Positions 25,181 through 34,164 of a stretch of DNA of 64,000 bases are shown piece by piece. The notes beneath the pieces are model-generated. The model saw only the letters and a program-made list of their open reading frames with translations. It had not been told where the DNA came from and searched no databases. The stretch lies in the NCBI GenBank assembly GCA_900551295.1, contig URVJ01000011.1, positions 11,357-75,356 on the forward strand, written 5' to 3'. The stretch is from an uncultured Eubacteriales bacterium (GTDB taxonomy: Bacteria; Bacillota; Clostridia; Oscillospirales; CAG-382). The first letter of the stretch is position 1; every line of letters starts with the position of its first letter. A program made the position numbers and the translations under genes.

Positions 25181-26443
25181 TCACTGCCTTTCGGGCACGA
25201 TCGCGCCTATTTTGGCAAGACTTTCGCAAAGCGTGCCGTAATTTACGTCTTTTACGCATATATCCTGCTTTGCGCTTATTGCCGCGGCGCAGCCTGCCGC
25301 CTGTCCTGTCGCCATGCACACTGCCTCTACTCTCAAGGCGCTGTTTGCATATTTATCGGAGGATATGCAGCGTCCGGCACATATAATATGTTTTGAGTTT
25401 TTTGGCAGCAGCGCGCGGTACGGAACTTTACCGACGGTATCTTCTTTCAGAAACCTCTGCTCTATTCCCGTATTCACATGAAGATCTATCGGATAAAAAG
25501 CATAGCACACGGAATCCGGATAATTCTTCCCGTCAAGATAATCTTCGGCGCTTATTTCGGTTTCTCCGACAATTCTTGCGCTTTCGCGTATTCCGGTTTC
25601 TTCGGCGATAAAATCAACGGTCAGATTTTCAAGTCCGCGTATGCTTCTGTAAAAGGAGTAGATTTTAAGCAGCAGTTCAAGAGAGTTTCTCTCGGCTGCC
25701 GTTTTTCCCTCCGATGTATCTGCGTTACGGCACGGAATATGCACGTCTATTTTATGAAATTTAAGATAGTTTACAAGCCTTTCGCACGTGAGATATTCGG
25801 GAAATCCCGCGCCGTCAAACTTTTCGTACATCTGCGCGGTATCAGCCTTTTCAAAATCATATCCCGATATATGGTTCTGCTGTGTTGCAGGCTGCTGAAC
25901 CTCACTTTTTACGGTTTCGTATCCGCACATACTTACAGCGTTTGCGTCGCCCGTGGCGTCAATTACGGTTTTGGCAAATATTTCGCAAAGTCCCTGCTTT
26001 CTCGTGACCAGAATCCGCACGCCGTCCTGTGTTTCGCGCAGATAAGACGGCATAGCGTTAAGAATTACGTCAACTTTGCTTTCGCGGCACATCTGCGATA
26101 TGACAGCCTCGTATACAAATCTGTTTAGCGTTATCTGTTCGTGCCAGTGTTTTACGGGCTTATAGGATATTTGCGGAATATGCGCGCCGCCGAGATTTTC
26201 ACATCGCTTTACAGCTTCCCAGCACGGGCCCGATATTATCTGTTTTCCCCATGCAAAGAAAAGCCCGGGGAAATTTACGCACGCCGCCGTCACCGTTCCG
26301 CCGAGAATACTGTTTTTTTCGACAAGCACGGTCTGCGCGCCCGATCTTGCCGCGGATATTGCGGCGAACACTCCGGCAGTTCCCGCGCCTATTACCGCAA
26401 CGTCCGTTACTATCTTCTCTTTTGCGTAATCGAATATATCCAT
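25181..26443 (-). CDS. FAD-dependent oxidoreductase (FAD_oxidored family)
   Basis: This 420-residue flavoprotein has a Rossmann FAD site at the N terminus (DVAVIGAGTAGVFAAISAAR, then VLVEKNSILGGTVTA) and the C-terminal FAD-closing segment (ICAGRCISSDKYANSALRVE, then ATGQAAGCAAAIS) typical of Pfam family FAD_oxidored. Such genes often sit in sugar or sugar-acid loci, but their reactions are mostly unknown. It starts 11 bases after the kinase stop and is clearly co-transcribed with it. No signal peptide is seen, so it is cytosolic. Confidence 0.85.
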   Translation of the reverse strand: MDIFDYAKEKIVTDVAVIGAGTAGVFAAISAARSGAQTVLVEKNSILGGTVTAACVNFPGLFFAWGKQIISGPCWEAVKRCENLGGAHIPQISYKPVKHWHEQITLNRFVYEAVISQMCRESKVDVILNAMPSYLRETQDGVRILVTRKQGLCEIFAKTVIDATGDANAVSMCGYETVKSEVQQPATQQNHISGYDFEKADTAQMYEKFDGAGFPEYLTCERLVNYLKFHKIDVHIPCRNADTSEGKTAAERNSLELLLKIYSFYRSIRGLENLTVDFIAEETGIRESARIVGETEISAEDYLDGKNYPDSVCYAFYPIDLHVNTGIEQRFLKEDTVGKVPYRALLPKNSKHIICAGRCISSDKYANSALRVEAVCMATGQAAGCAAAISAKQDICVKDVNYGTLCESLAKIGAIVPERQ

Positions 26444-26453
26444 AGTACTTACT

Positions 26454-27476
26454 TTACCTCACCATTTCGTCCTGACGTCCGACAGCCTTATGCGACTTGA
26501 CGACGCTCATTATCTCATCTATTCCGCTTGCAGCCATATCGCCTATTACGGTATTCTTGACCGCCGACGACGCGTCGCCTATTTCAAGCGCCTGTCTTAT
26601 ATCGCCGGTCTTTATGAGCCCGTAAAGGACGCCGGCAAGATATGCGTCTCCGCTGCCGATACGGTCTATTACCTCTATATCCTTATACGGCTCTTCCTCG
26701 TAAAACTGCCCGTCAAAGTATATCTTTGAGCTGAAATTGTGGCGCATGGGAGATATTACCTCTCTGCGCGTGGTTGCGACAAGCTTACAGCCGTAATCGT
26801 TTACATAGCCCTTCATTATTTCTTCAAGCGTGCCGGTTCTTTGCAGCATTCTTCTCGAAGTTTCCTCAGATACAAACAGAAAATCAACGTATCCGAACAC
26901 TTTCTCTATGACTTCCCTTGCCTCTTCCTCGCTCCAGAGCGACGCCCTGTAATTTACGTCGAATGAGATCAAAGCCCCTGCGTCGTGAAAGCGTTTTATT
27001 GCCTCAAGCGCAGTTTTTCTTAACTGCTTGTCTATTGCAAGCGTTATGCTGCTTATATGGAAAACTTTTGTCTTTTCGTAAATGTCGGGCGGCAGCTCGT
27101 CAAGCGAAAGGCTGCACATTGAAGAACGCGCCCTGTCGTATATTACCGACGATTTTCTCGGATATGCTCCGCTTTCGTAATAGTAAAGTCCGAGTCTTGC
27201 CTCGTCCGACGAATCGTAGACTATGTAATCGTCGCTTACGTTGCCGTAGCGTATCTTGTTTCTGACAAAATGTCCTATTTTATTTGCCGGAAGCTTTGTT
27301 ATTATCGCGGAACGCACGCCGAGCATTGCGGCTCCCGACACCACGTTAAGCTCGCTGCCGCCTGCGGTCTTCTCAAATATCTCGCTCTGGGAGATCTTTT
27401 CTTTGCTTGGAGGAGAAAGCCTTAACATTACTTCTCCCATTCCGATTATATCAAATTCCGTATTTTGTTTAAACAT
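26454..27476 (-). CDS. PfkB family sugar kinase, probably 2-keto-3-deoxygluconate kinase
   Basis: This PfkB-type carbohydrate kinase carries the N-terminal GG motif (AGGSELNVVSGAAMLG) and the C-terminal signature IGSGDAYLAGVLYG, in which the Asp is the catalytic base. Length (340 residues) and the opening IIGMGEVMLRLSPP resemble KDG kinases of the pectin/uronate pathway, but ribokinase-like substrates cannot be excluded. The ATG at 27476 follows AAAGGAG. It is the first gene of the operon, with promoter 27520-27548, and precedes the FAD oxidoreductase. Confidence 0.82.
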   Translation of the reverse strand: MFKQNTEFDIIGMGEVMLRLSPPSKEKISQSEIFEKTAGGSELNVVSGAAMLGVRSAIITKLPANKIGHFVRNKIRYGNVSDDYIVYDSSDEARLGLYYYESGAYPRKSSVIYDRARSSMCSLSLDELPPDIYEKTKVFHISSITLAIDKQLRKTALEAIKRFHDAGALISFDVNYRASLWSEEEAREVIEKVFGYVDFLFVSEETSRRMLQRTGTLEEIMKGYVNDYGCKLVATTRREVISPMRHNFSSKIYFDGQFYEEEPYKDIEVIDRIGSGDAYLAGVLYGLIKTGDIRQALEIGDASSAVKNTVIGDMAASGIDEIMSVVKSHKAVGRQDEMVR

Positions 27477-27519
27477 ATCATTCGCTCCTTTCGGGAACAA
27501 TAACACAGGATTTTATAAT

Positions 27520-27548
27520 ATTGTAACACTTTACGTACACAATTTCAA
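27520..27548 (-). promoter_or_regulatory. Promoter of the kinase operon
   Basis: Minus-strand TTGAAA (27543-27548), a 17-base spacer and TACAAT (27520-27525), 44 bases upstream of the kinase ATG. Confidence 0.7.
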
Positions 27549-27591
27549 GTATTGCGAAAAAAAAGGGCAGCTGTTTTGTAATATGTGTCGA

Positions 27592-27620
27592 TTGACAAAA
27601 GCGTGACGTTATGGTAGAAT
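27592..27620 (+). promoter_or_regulatory. Promoter of the DUF1275-GH35 unit
   Basis: TTGACA (27592-27597), a 17-base spacer and TAGAAT (27615-27620). The start site should fall near 27627, giving a leader of only about ten bases before the ATG at 27637. Confidence 0.75.
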
Positions 27621-27636
27621 TTAAGCGGTGAGAAAA

Positions 27637-28362
27637 ATGAAAAAAATACCAAAGGACAGCAGCGAATATTTTCTTGTATGCGAAAGCTTCCGCACGTTTA
27701 TTATAATGATAGCGGCAGGCGGATTTTTGGGCGCATACACATATATACTCAAAGGCGGAGTGTTCTGCAACGCGCAGACGGCAAACCTCGTTTTGCTTGC
27801 GGTAAATTTCGGAAAAGGCAATTTTTATCATGCCCTGTACTATCTTATACCGATATTCGCGTATTTTGCAGGCTCTGCACTGTCGGAATTTCTGCCGAAA
27901 CACGTAAACAGACTGCATGTTTTGAGATGGGACACGCTTTTTGTGGCATTTGAGATGATTGCGGTATTCTTTATAGGTCTTGTACCCGACGACGCGCCGA
28001 ATCAGATATGCCAGATCGCGGTGAACTTTATAGCCTCCATGCAGTACAACACCTTCAGACAGGCATATAAAGTGCCTATGGCTACGACTTTCTGCACCAA
28101 TCACATACGCCAGGTCGGCATAAACTTTGTAAAGTTTCTCGAAAAACATGACGACGAGTCGGGACGCAGGCTTTATATGCACTTTTTCATGCTGTGCGCC
28201 TTTGCGGCAGGCGGAATGTTCTCGTCGTTCCTTTCGGGGTATTTCGGAGGAAAGACAATATGGTTTTCGGAAATATTGCTCGGCTTTGTATTTATCGACC
28301 TTTTGAGAGCCGATCTTGTAACGGAAAGAGACAAATTTGACGTTGTTCCTCACGGACATTAA
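27637..28362 (+). CDS. YoaK/DUF1275 family membrane protein
   Basis: This 241-residue integral membrane protein fits the DUF1275 (YoaK-like) family: several hydrophobic segments, an early glycine-rich helix (GGFLGAYTYILKGGVFCNAQTANLV), a conserved central stretch (ASMQYNTFR) and TTFCTNHIRQVG after it. Its function is not established; it is sometimes annotated as a permease. The ATG at 27637 with GGTGAG upstream is preferred to the GTG at 27628, which would be nearly leaderless. The GH35 gene follows 28 bases later in the same direction. Confidence 0.8.
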   Translation: MKKIPKDSSEYFLVCESFRTFIIMIAAGGFLGAYTYILKGGVFCNAQTANLVLLAVNFGKGNFYHALYYLIPIFAYFAGSALSEFLPKHVNRLHVLRWDTLFVAFEMIAVFFIGLVPDDAPNQICQIAVNFIASMQYNTFRQAYKVPMATTFCTNHIRQVGINFVKFLEKHDDESGRRLYMHFFMLCAFAAGGMFSSFLSGYFGGKTIWFSEILLGFVFIDLLRADLVTERDKFDVVPHGH

Positions 28363-28390
28363 ACAAAACAAAAAAATCAGGAGAGAATTT

Positions 28391-30169
28391 ATGAACTTTG
28401 AAATCAGATCCGGCGAATTTTATGCCGACGGCAAGCCGGTCAGGATAATTTCCGGCGCGGTACACTATTTCCGAAATCTGCCCGAAACATGGGACGGGAT
28501 TTTTGAAAAGCTGAAAGCTCTCGGCTGCAACTGCGTCGAAACATACTGCGCATGGAATATGCACGAGCCTGTTCCCGGAACTTACGACTTTTCGGGACGT
28601 CTTGATCTTCCGCTGTTTCTCGAAAAAGCGCAAAAAGCCGGACTTTACGCCATTGTCCGTCCCGGCCCCTACATCTGTGCGGAATGGGAGTTCGGCGGAC
28701 TCCCGTGGTGGATACAGACGCAGTCCGGCATGGAAATACGCTGCATGAACAAAAAATACATAGAGTGTTTTGACAAATACCTCGACGTTCTGCTTGCAAA
28801 GATACGTCCGTTTCTGTGTACAAACGGCGGCAGCGTCATAATGCTTCAGTGCGAAAACGAATACGGATATTACGGCGACGACAAAAAGTATCTCGAATAT
28901 CTGCGCGACGGTTACAGAAAACGCGGCATTGATGTTCCGCTGTTCACCTCTGACGGAACGGGATATTCACAGCTTGCCGACGGAACGGTTGAGGGGTGTC
29001 TTGCAACGCTCAATTTCGGCAGCCGCGTTGAAGAAAACTTCAAGTGCCACGACGAGCTTTATCCCGACAGTCCGAAAATGTGCATGGAGATGTGGGACGG
29101 CTGGTTTGACGCATGGGGCGATGAATTCCACCACACGACGGACGCCGGCGCATATGCCTCGGTTGTGCGCGATATGCTTGCAAAAGGCAGTCTTAATATG
29201 TATATGTTCATAGGCGGCACAAACTTCGGCTTTACAAGCGGCGCAAACCACTATGAAAAATTTGCACCGGATGTCACAAGCTACGATTACGACGCCCTGC
29301 TTACCGAATGCGGCGACATAACCGACAAATACATAGCCGTGCGAAACGTAATTGTGCAAGTTACGGGAAAAGAGCTTCCTCCGATACCGAAAAACAACCC
29401 CAAACGTGCCTACGGCAGCTTTGATTTCACAGAGTATTCTCAGCTTTTTGACAACATCGGCACGCTTTCTTCGCCGTCACATTCCGACGTTCCTCTGCCT
29501 ATGGAACACTACGGAACAGGTTACGGATATATCGCCTACCGCACGGTACTCAACCGCGATTACGAAAATGCTTCTCTCAGCTTTGAGAGCATAGGCGACC
29601 GCGCGCAAATTCTCATAAACAATAAGCTATCGGGCATTGTCTATGTAAACGACGATTCTTTGGAAGTAAAGTTAAGCGCAAAAGCCGGAGATATTCTGAC
29701 CGTACTCGTCGAAAATATGGGCAGAGCAAACTTCGGCCCTAAGATGATGCGTCTTAAAGGCATTGCAGGCAGAGTTCTGCTTGACGGAAAGATACATTTT
29801 TCATGGGACGTATATCCGCTGCCGATGACAGACCTTTCGGAAGTCGATTTTCAAAAAATGCAGCCGTCCTTTGACGCTCAAAACTGCTCAGTTCCGTCTT
29901 TTTTCAGAACACGGTTTGAAGTCGACGAACCCTGCGACACATTTTTAAGACTTGACAGCTTTAAAAAGGGTTTTGTAATGCTCAACGGCTTTAATCTCGG
30001 AAGATACTGGGAAATAGGTCCGCAAAAAGCTCTGTATGTACCGAAATCCCTGCTGAAATCAGGTAAAAACGAGCTTATTGTCTTTGAATCGGACGGACTC
30101 AAGGGTTCTCCCAAGGCGCTCTTTACCGACGCGCCGGATCTCGGCATAACGGAAAAATCAAATCAGTAA
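28391..30169 (+). CDS. Glycoside hydrolase family 35 beta-galactosidase
   Basis: GH35 enzymes release terminal beta-galactose from oligosaccharides and plant or host glycans. The TIM-barrel motifs are clear: GAVHYFRNLPETWDG near the start, RPGPYICAEWEFGGLPWW (90-107), the acid/base Glu157 in ENEYG, and the nucleophile Glu233 in CMEMWDGWFDAWG. The C-terminal third carries jelly-roll domains, ending with LNGFNLGRYWEIGPQ. At 592 residues with no signal peptide it is a cytosolic enzyme and so probably acts on imported oligosaccharides. The ATG follows AGGAGAG. It shares a promoter with the DUF1275 gene and ends at a strong terminator. Confidence 0.93.
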   Translation: MNFEIRSGEFYADGKPVRIISGAVHYFRNLPETWDGIFEKLKALGCNCVETYCAWNMHEPVPGTYDFSGRLDLPLFLEKAQKAGLYAIVRPGPYICAEWEFGGLPWWIQTQSGMEIRCMNKKYIECFDKYLDVLLAKIRPFLCTNGGSVIMLQCENEYGYYGDDKKYLEYLRDGYRKRGIDVPLFTSDGTGYSQLADGTVEGCLATLNFGSRVEENFKCHDELYPDSPKMCMEMWDGWFDAWGDEFHHTTDAGAYASVVRDMLAKGSLNMYMFIGGTNFGFTSGANHYEKFAPDVTSYDYDALLTECGDITDKYIAVRNVIVQVTGKELPPIPKNNPKRAYGSFDFTEYSQLFDNIGTLSSPSHSDVPLPMEHYGTGYGYIAYRTVLNRDYENASLSFESIGDRAQILINNKLSGIVYVNDDSLEVKLSAKAGDILTVLVENMGRANFGPKMMRLKGIAGRVLLDGKIHFSWDVYPLPMTDLSEVDFQKMQPSFDAQNCSVPSFFRTRFEVDEPCDTFLRLDSFKKGFVMLNGFNLGRYWEIGPQKALYVPKSLLKSGKNELIVFESDGLKGSPKALFTDAPDLGITEKSNQ

Positions 30170-30262
30170 AAAGTGCAAAGTAAAGGAAAAGTGCGCGAAA
30201 CAATACGGAGCAAACACCCGTTACAAACGGCGCACTCCGTACACAAATTCAAACATAATTCA

Positions 30263-30292
30263 AGCCGGGTTTTAATGCCCGGCTTTTTCTTT
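30263..30292 (+). terminator. Terminator after the GH35 gene
   Basis: AGCCGGG-TTTTAATG-CCCGGCT (30263-30284) followed by a T run. It separates GH35 from the converging nucleoside importer operon. Confidence 0.9.
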
Positions 30293-30310
30293 TTATCTGT
30301 TTTATATGCT

Positions 30311-31294
30311 TTATCTTTCTTCTCTGAAATACGGAAGTCCGAGACTTGCGGGAGCCTGATTTTCCTTCTTATTTCTGATACTTGTAATTATAAGCACTAT
30401 TACCGTAACGACATACGGCAGCATCTCAAACAGCTTTTTAACGCTTACGGTAATTCCCGGAATATACGTAGGTATAACGTAAAGCCCGCCGAAAAGAATC
30501 GAACCGAGAATACTTACGTCGGGTTTCCACATTGCAAATATAACAAGCGCAACCGCAAGCCAGCCTCTGTCGCCGAACGCGTTATTAGACCAAACGCCGT
30601 TTGCGTAGTCCATTACATAGTAAAGTCCGCCGAGTCCGGCTATCGCGCTTCCTATACAGGTTGCGGCGTATTTATAACGGCTTACGTTTATACCTGCCGC
30701 GTCCGCAGTCGTAGGGCTTTCGCCGACAGCGCGCAAATGAAGTCCGACTCTTGTTTTCTTTAAAAGATACGAACAAAGCAGCGCTATTATAATTGCAAGA
30801 TATGCAAGAAAGCTGTACGAAAACAGCACTTCGCCGACTGCGCCGAGCTTTGAGGCAAACGGGAGCGTCGTCTTGAAGATATTACTTGTTGCGGAAAGCG
30901 AAATCGACGGAACGTCAGCGCCGGTAATGGTTATGAGCGAGCCGCCGAAAAAGTTTCCGACGCCTATACCGAAAGTTGTAAGCGCAAGACCGGTTACGTT
31001 CTGATTTGCTCTCAGAGTTATTGTAAGGAACGAATATATAAGTCCCATGAGCGCAGAACCTATAATGCAGCACAAAAACGGAATTATTATCGCAAGCGTC
31101 GGATTTATCTCAGTGCCTTTACAGCTCTGTTCATATATAAACGCGCCTGCAACGCCGCTTATTCCGCCGACGTACATAATTCCCGGTATACCGAGATTAA
31201 GCTGACCGGATTTTTCCGTAAGAATCTCACCCGTTGAGCCGAAAAGAAGCGGAATACCCTGCATTACCGCACGCTGTATAATTGTTGCAATCAT
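30311..31294 (-). CDS. ABC transporter permease of the BMP/Nup nucleoside importer (second subunit)
   Basis: This 327-residue polytopic membrane protein belongs to the branched-chain/ribose-type permease family used by BMP-dependent nucleoside importers (NupQ/YufQ-like). Family marks are GEILTEKSGQLNLGIPGIMYVGG near the N terminus and the cytoplasmic coupling loop LRAVGESPTTADAAGINVSRYKY. Its ATG overlaps the stop of the preceding permease by four bases (ATGA). It is the last gene of the four-gene operon and converges on GH35. Confidence 0.92.
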   Translation of the reverse strand: MIATIIQRAVMQGIPLLFGSTGEILTEKSGQLNLGIPGIMYVGGISGVAGAFIYEQSCKGTEINPTLAIIIPFLCCIIGSALMGLIYSFLTITLRANQNVTGLALTTFGIGVGNFFGGSLITITGADVPSISLSATSNIFKTTLPFASKLGAVGEVLFSYSFLAYLAIIIALLCSYLLKKTRVGLHLRAVGESPTTADAAGINVSRYKYAATCIGSAIAGLGGLYYVMDYANGVWSNNAFGDRGWLAVALVIFAMWKPDVSILGSILFGGLYVIPTYIPGITVSVKKLFEMLPYVVTVIVLIITSIRNKKENQAPASLGLPYFREER

Positions 31295-32403
31295 TTCGAC
31301 GCCTCCTTATGAGATTTTGTAAGCTTTATCTGATAGTTGATAAAGAACTCGCTGCCGATTATAAAGAATATGATTATACCGGTAAGCATATCCGAAAACG
31401 ACTTATTGAGGTTGAAGGTTTCGGAAATACGTATCGCGCCTTTTTGGAGAAAAACGATAAGAAACGACGTTATTATCATAAATATCGGGTTGAACTTTGC
31501 AAGCCACGAAACCATGACCGCCGTAAATCCGCGTCCGCCGACGGTATCTCTCGAAAGAGTATGATCCGTTCCGCCGACAAGAAGAAGTCCGGCTATACCG
31601 CATATTGCGCCCGAAAGCAGCATTGTTCTGACAACCACGTGATTTACGTTTATGCCTATATATTTCGCCGTATTTTCACTCTCGCCGACAACGGCTATCT
31701 CATATCCGTGCTTGCTGTACTTGAGATATATAAACATAAACACCGTAAGCAGCGCAACGATTATAATATTCAGAAGATACGTATATCTTCCTATCGTCGG
31801 CAGCCAGCCCTGCTTTATAATTCCGAGCGTTCCCGAACCTTTTGGCACCGCCCACTCGTTTGTATAGTACGCAACGAGCTGCATTGCTATATAGTTCATC
31901 ATGAGCGTAAAGAGCGTTTCGTTTGCATTCCACTTAGCCTTGAAAAGCGCCGGGAGCAGCGCCCATATACATGACGCAAGCACGCTTGCCGCAACCATTA
32001 CGATTATAAGCAGCGGAGTCGGGAGCTTATTTCCCAAGAATATCATACAGCTTGCCGTTGCAAGACCTCCGACAAGCACCTGTCCTTCGGCGCCGAGGTT
32101 CCAGAAACGCATTTTGAACGCCGGAGTTACCGCAAGCGCCACGCAAAGCAGCATTGCGATATTCTGAAGAAGGCTCCAGATAAGTCTCGGAGTTCCGAAA
32201 GCTCCGTTGAACATTGTTATATACACGTCGATAGGATTCTGATGCGTCAGCAGTATTGTGACTATACCGCACGCTATGAGTGCAAGCATCACCGAAGCAA
32301 TTCTTATTATCCACGCTTTCCACCACGTAAGCGACGTGCGTTTTGCTATATGAAAAAGAGGTTCATGCACTGTTTTGCGGTTATCCGATGTCATGCTCTT
32401 CAC
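31291..32403 (-). CDS. ABC transporter permease of the BMP/Nup nucleoside importer (first subunit)
   Basis: This 370-residue permease is NupP/YufP-like, with an N-terminal cytosolic extension, about eight to ten hydrophobic segments, FWNLGAEGQVLVGGLATA, and the coupling loop AVVGESENTAKYIGINVNH. It pairs with the following permease to form the membrane channel. The four-base ATGA overlaps on both sides show tight translational coupling with the ATPase and the second permease. Confidence 0.92.
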   Translation of the reverse strand: MKSMTSDNRKTVHEPLFHIAKRTSLTWWKAWIIRIASVMLALIACGIVTILLTHQNPIDVYITMFNGAFGTPRLIWSLLQNIAMLLCVALAVTPAFKMRFWNLGAEGQVLVGGLATASCMIFLGNKLPTPLLIIVMVAASVLASCIWALLPALFKAKWNANETLFTLMMNYIAMQLVAYYTNEWAVPKGSGTLGIIKQGWLPTIGRYTYLLNIIIVALLTVFMFIYLKYSKHGYEIAVVGESENTAKYIGINVNHVVVRTMLLSGAICGIAGLLLVGGTDHTLSRDTVGGRGFTAVMVSWLAKFNPIFMIITSFLIVFLQKGAIRISETFNLNKSFSDMLTGIIIFFIIGSEFFINYQIKLTKSHKEASK

Positions 32404-33974
32404 TCTCCCTTCGCGCCTGTTTCATCATTCTCATCTTCGCCGTCATGCTCTGCGTGAGCCGACTTTGTCATGAGAAGTCCGATCTGTTCTTTTTCGGCGG
32501 TTCTTCCGTCTACGATTCCCGAAACCTTACCGCCGCCTATTACGAGAATTCTGTCGCAAAGCTCAAGCAGAACGTCGAGATCTTCGCCGACGAATATTAC
32601 CGCAACGCCCTGTTTTTTCTGTTCGTTAAGCAGGTTATATATTGTATACGACGAGTTTATATCAAGTCCTCTGACCGGATATGCCGCCATGAGAACCGTA
32701 GGAGCTGCCGCAATCTCACGTCCGACAAGCACTTTCTGAACATTACCGCCCGAAAGTCTGCGTACAGGTGTATTTGCGTCAGGAGTTACAACCTCAAGGC
32801 TATCTATTATCTTTTCCGCAAGGTTTTTGGGTTTCTTTCTGTCAAGGAAAACGCCTTTGCCCTTACGGTAGCTTCTGAGCATCATATTATCTATAATGTC
32901 CATATTTCCGACAAGTCCCATTCCGAGTCTGTCCTCAGGCACGAATGAAAGTCTTACGCCGAGTTCTCTTATCTGAAGCGGTGTTTTATTTCTGAGATCC
33001 TCCGACTTACCTGTTTTGGGATTATTATAGATTATATCGCCCGACGAGAGATTCTGAAGTCCCGCGATAGCCTCAAGCAGTTCTCTCTGACCGCTGCCCG
33101 CGATACCCGCAATACCGAGGATTTCACCCGAACGCGCCGTAAAGGATATATCGTCAAGCACCTTTATACCGTCGCGGTTTTCGCAGTTTATATGTTCAAC
33201 AACAAGCCTGTCCACGCTGTTTTCAGGCTCGCTTCTGGTGATATTAAGCGAGATCTTCTTACCGACCATCATTTCGGTAAGCTGATTTTCGTTGGTCTCT
33301 GCGGTATTGACGGTACCGATATATTCGCCCTTACGCAAAACTGCGACCTTATCCGAAAGAGAAAGCACCTCATGGAGTTTATGCGTAATTATAATGACTG
33401 CCTTACCGTCGTCTCTCATACGGCGCAGCACCTTAAAGAGTTTTTTTGTTTCCTGCGGAGTAAGAACCGCAGTCGGCTCGTCGAGTATGAGAATATCCGC
33501 GCCTCTGAAAAGCGCCTTTACTATCTCGACGGTCTGTTTTTCGGAAACCGACATTTCATATATCTTTTTATCAGGATCTATATCAAAGCCGTAAAGCTCG
33601 CTTATCTGCTTTATCTTCTTTGTATATTCCTTCATGGCAAAGCCTTTTTCGTCCTTTAATCCGAGGACGATATTTTCCGCCGCGGTAAACACATCGACAA
33701 GCTTGAAATGCTGATGTATCATACCGATCTTATAGCTGAACGCGTCTTTCGGCGAACGTATTACGACTTCCTTGCCGTCGATAAGAATTTCACCGCTGTC
33801 GGGAAAATAAATACCCGATATCATATTCATAAGCGTTGTCTTACCGCTGCCGTTTTCGCCGAGTATCGAGAGTATTTCACCGCGGTTTACTTTAAGCGAA
33901 ACATTTTTATTGGCAACTACGCTGCCGAATGTTTTCGTTATGCCGCGAAGCTCTATTGCAGGCGTCTGATTCAT
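32400..33974 (-). CDS. Nucleoside ABC importer ATP-binding protein (two ATPase domains)
   Basis: This is a fused double ATPase (NupO/YufO-like) powering the importer. The first domain has the P-loop GENGSGKTT near residue 42 and Walker B ILILDEPTAVLTPQE; the second has a degenerate P-loop (GIAGSGQRELLEAIAG) and VRGLDINSS in place of a standard Walker B, normal for this sugar/nucleoside ATPase class. The ATG at 33974 is chosen for AAAGGAATGG upstream. A 190-base gap holding two stem-loops separates it from the lipoprotein gene. Confidence 0.93.
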   Translation of the reverse strand: MNQTPAIELRGITKTFGSVVANKNVSLKVNRGEILSILGENGSGKTTLMNMISGIYFPDSGEILIDGKEVVIRSPKDAFSYKIGMIHQHFKLVDVFTAAENIVLGLKDEKGFAMKEYTKKIKQISELYGFDIDPDKKIYEMSVSEKQTVEIVKALFRGADILILDEPTAVLTPQETKKLFKVLRRMRDDGKAVIIITHKLHEVLSLSDKVAVLRKGEYIGTVNTAETNENQLTEMMVGKKISLNITRSEPENSVDRLVVEHINCENRDGIKVLDDISFTARSGEILGIAGIAGSGQRELLEAIAGLQNLSSGDIIYNNPKTGKSEDLRNKTPLQIRELGVRLSFVPEDRLGMGLVGNMDIIDNMMLRSYRKGKGVFLDRKKPKNLAEKIIDSLEVVTPDANTPVRRLSGGNVQKVLVGREIAAAPTVLMAAYPVRGLDINSSYTIYNLLNEQKKQGVAVIFVGEDLDVLLELCDRILVIGGGKVSGIVDGRTAEKEQIGLLMTKSAHAEHDGEDENDETGAKGE

Positions 33975-34020
33975 AGCTTTACCATTCCTTTCGGACAGAA
34001 TGTCGGATAAACTCAAAAAA

Positions 34021-34147
34021 CACAGTTTTCAAAAGCGGATTCGACGCGTACAGATTAATGTTAAACACCGGTTCGTCAAACGCACTTTTGAAAATTGTGC
34101 AGCAAAATCAAGTACAAGGCGAAGCAAGCGTTTTGCCCCGCCCTGTA
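34021..34147 (-). promoter_or_regulatory. Two stem-loops between the lipoprotein and ATPase genes
   Basis: A 17-base imperfect inverted repeat (34021-34037 with 34083-34099, two differences) encloses 45 bases, and a second 13-base stem with wobble pairs spans 34113-34147. Neither is followed by a clean T tract. Such structures commonly protect an abundant upstream binding-protein mRNA from 3' decay and lower expression of the downstream transporter genes. Confidence 0.55.
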
Positions 34148-34164
34148 TGTTTTTATATTCTTAA

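Noticed and set aside
27478..28371. A 297-codon minus-strand frame opposite the DUF1275 membrane protein.
   Set aside because: The plus-strand frame has promoter, membrane segments and family motifs; the antisense frame is Arg/Lys/Tyr-rich with no domain.
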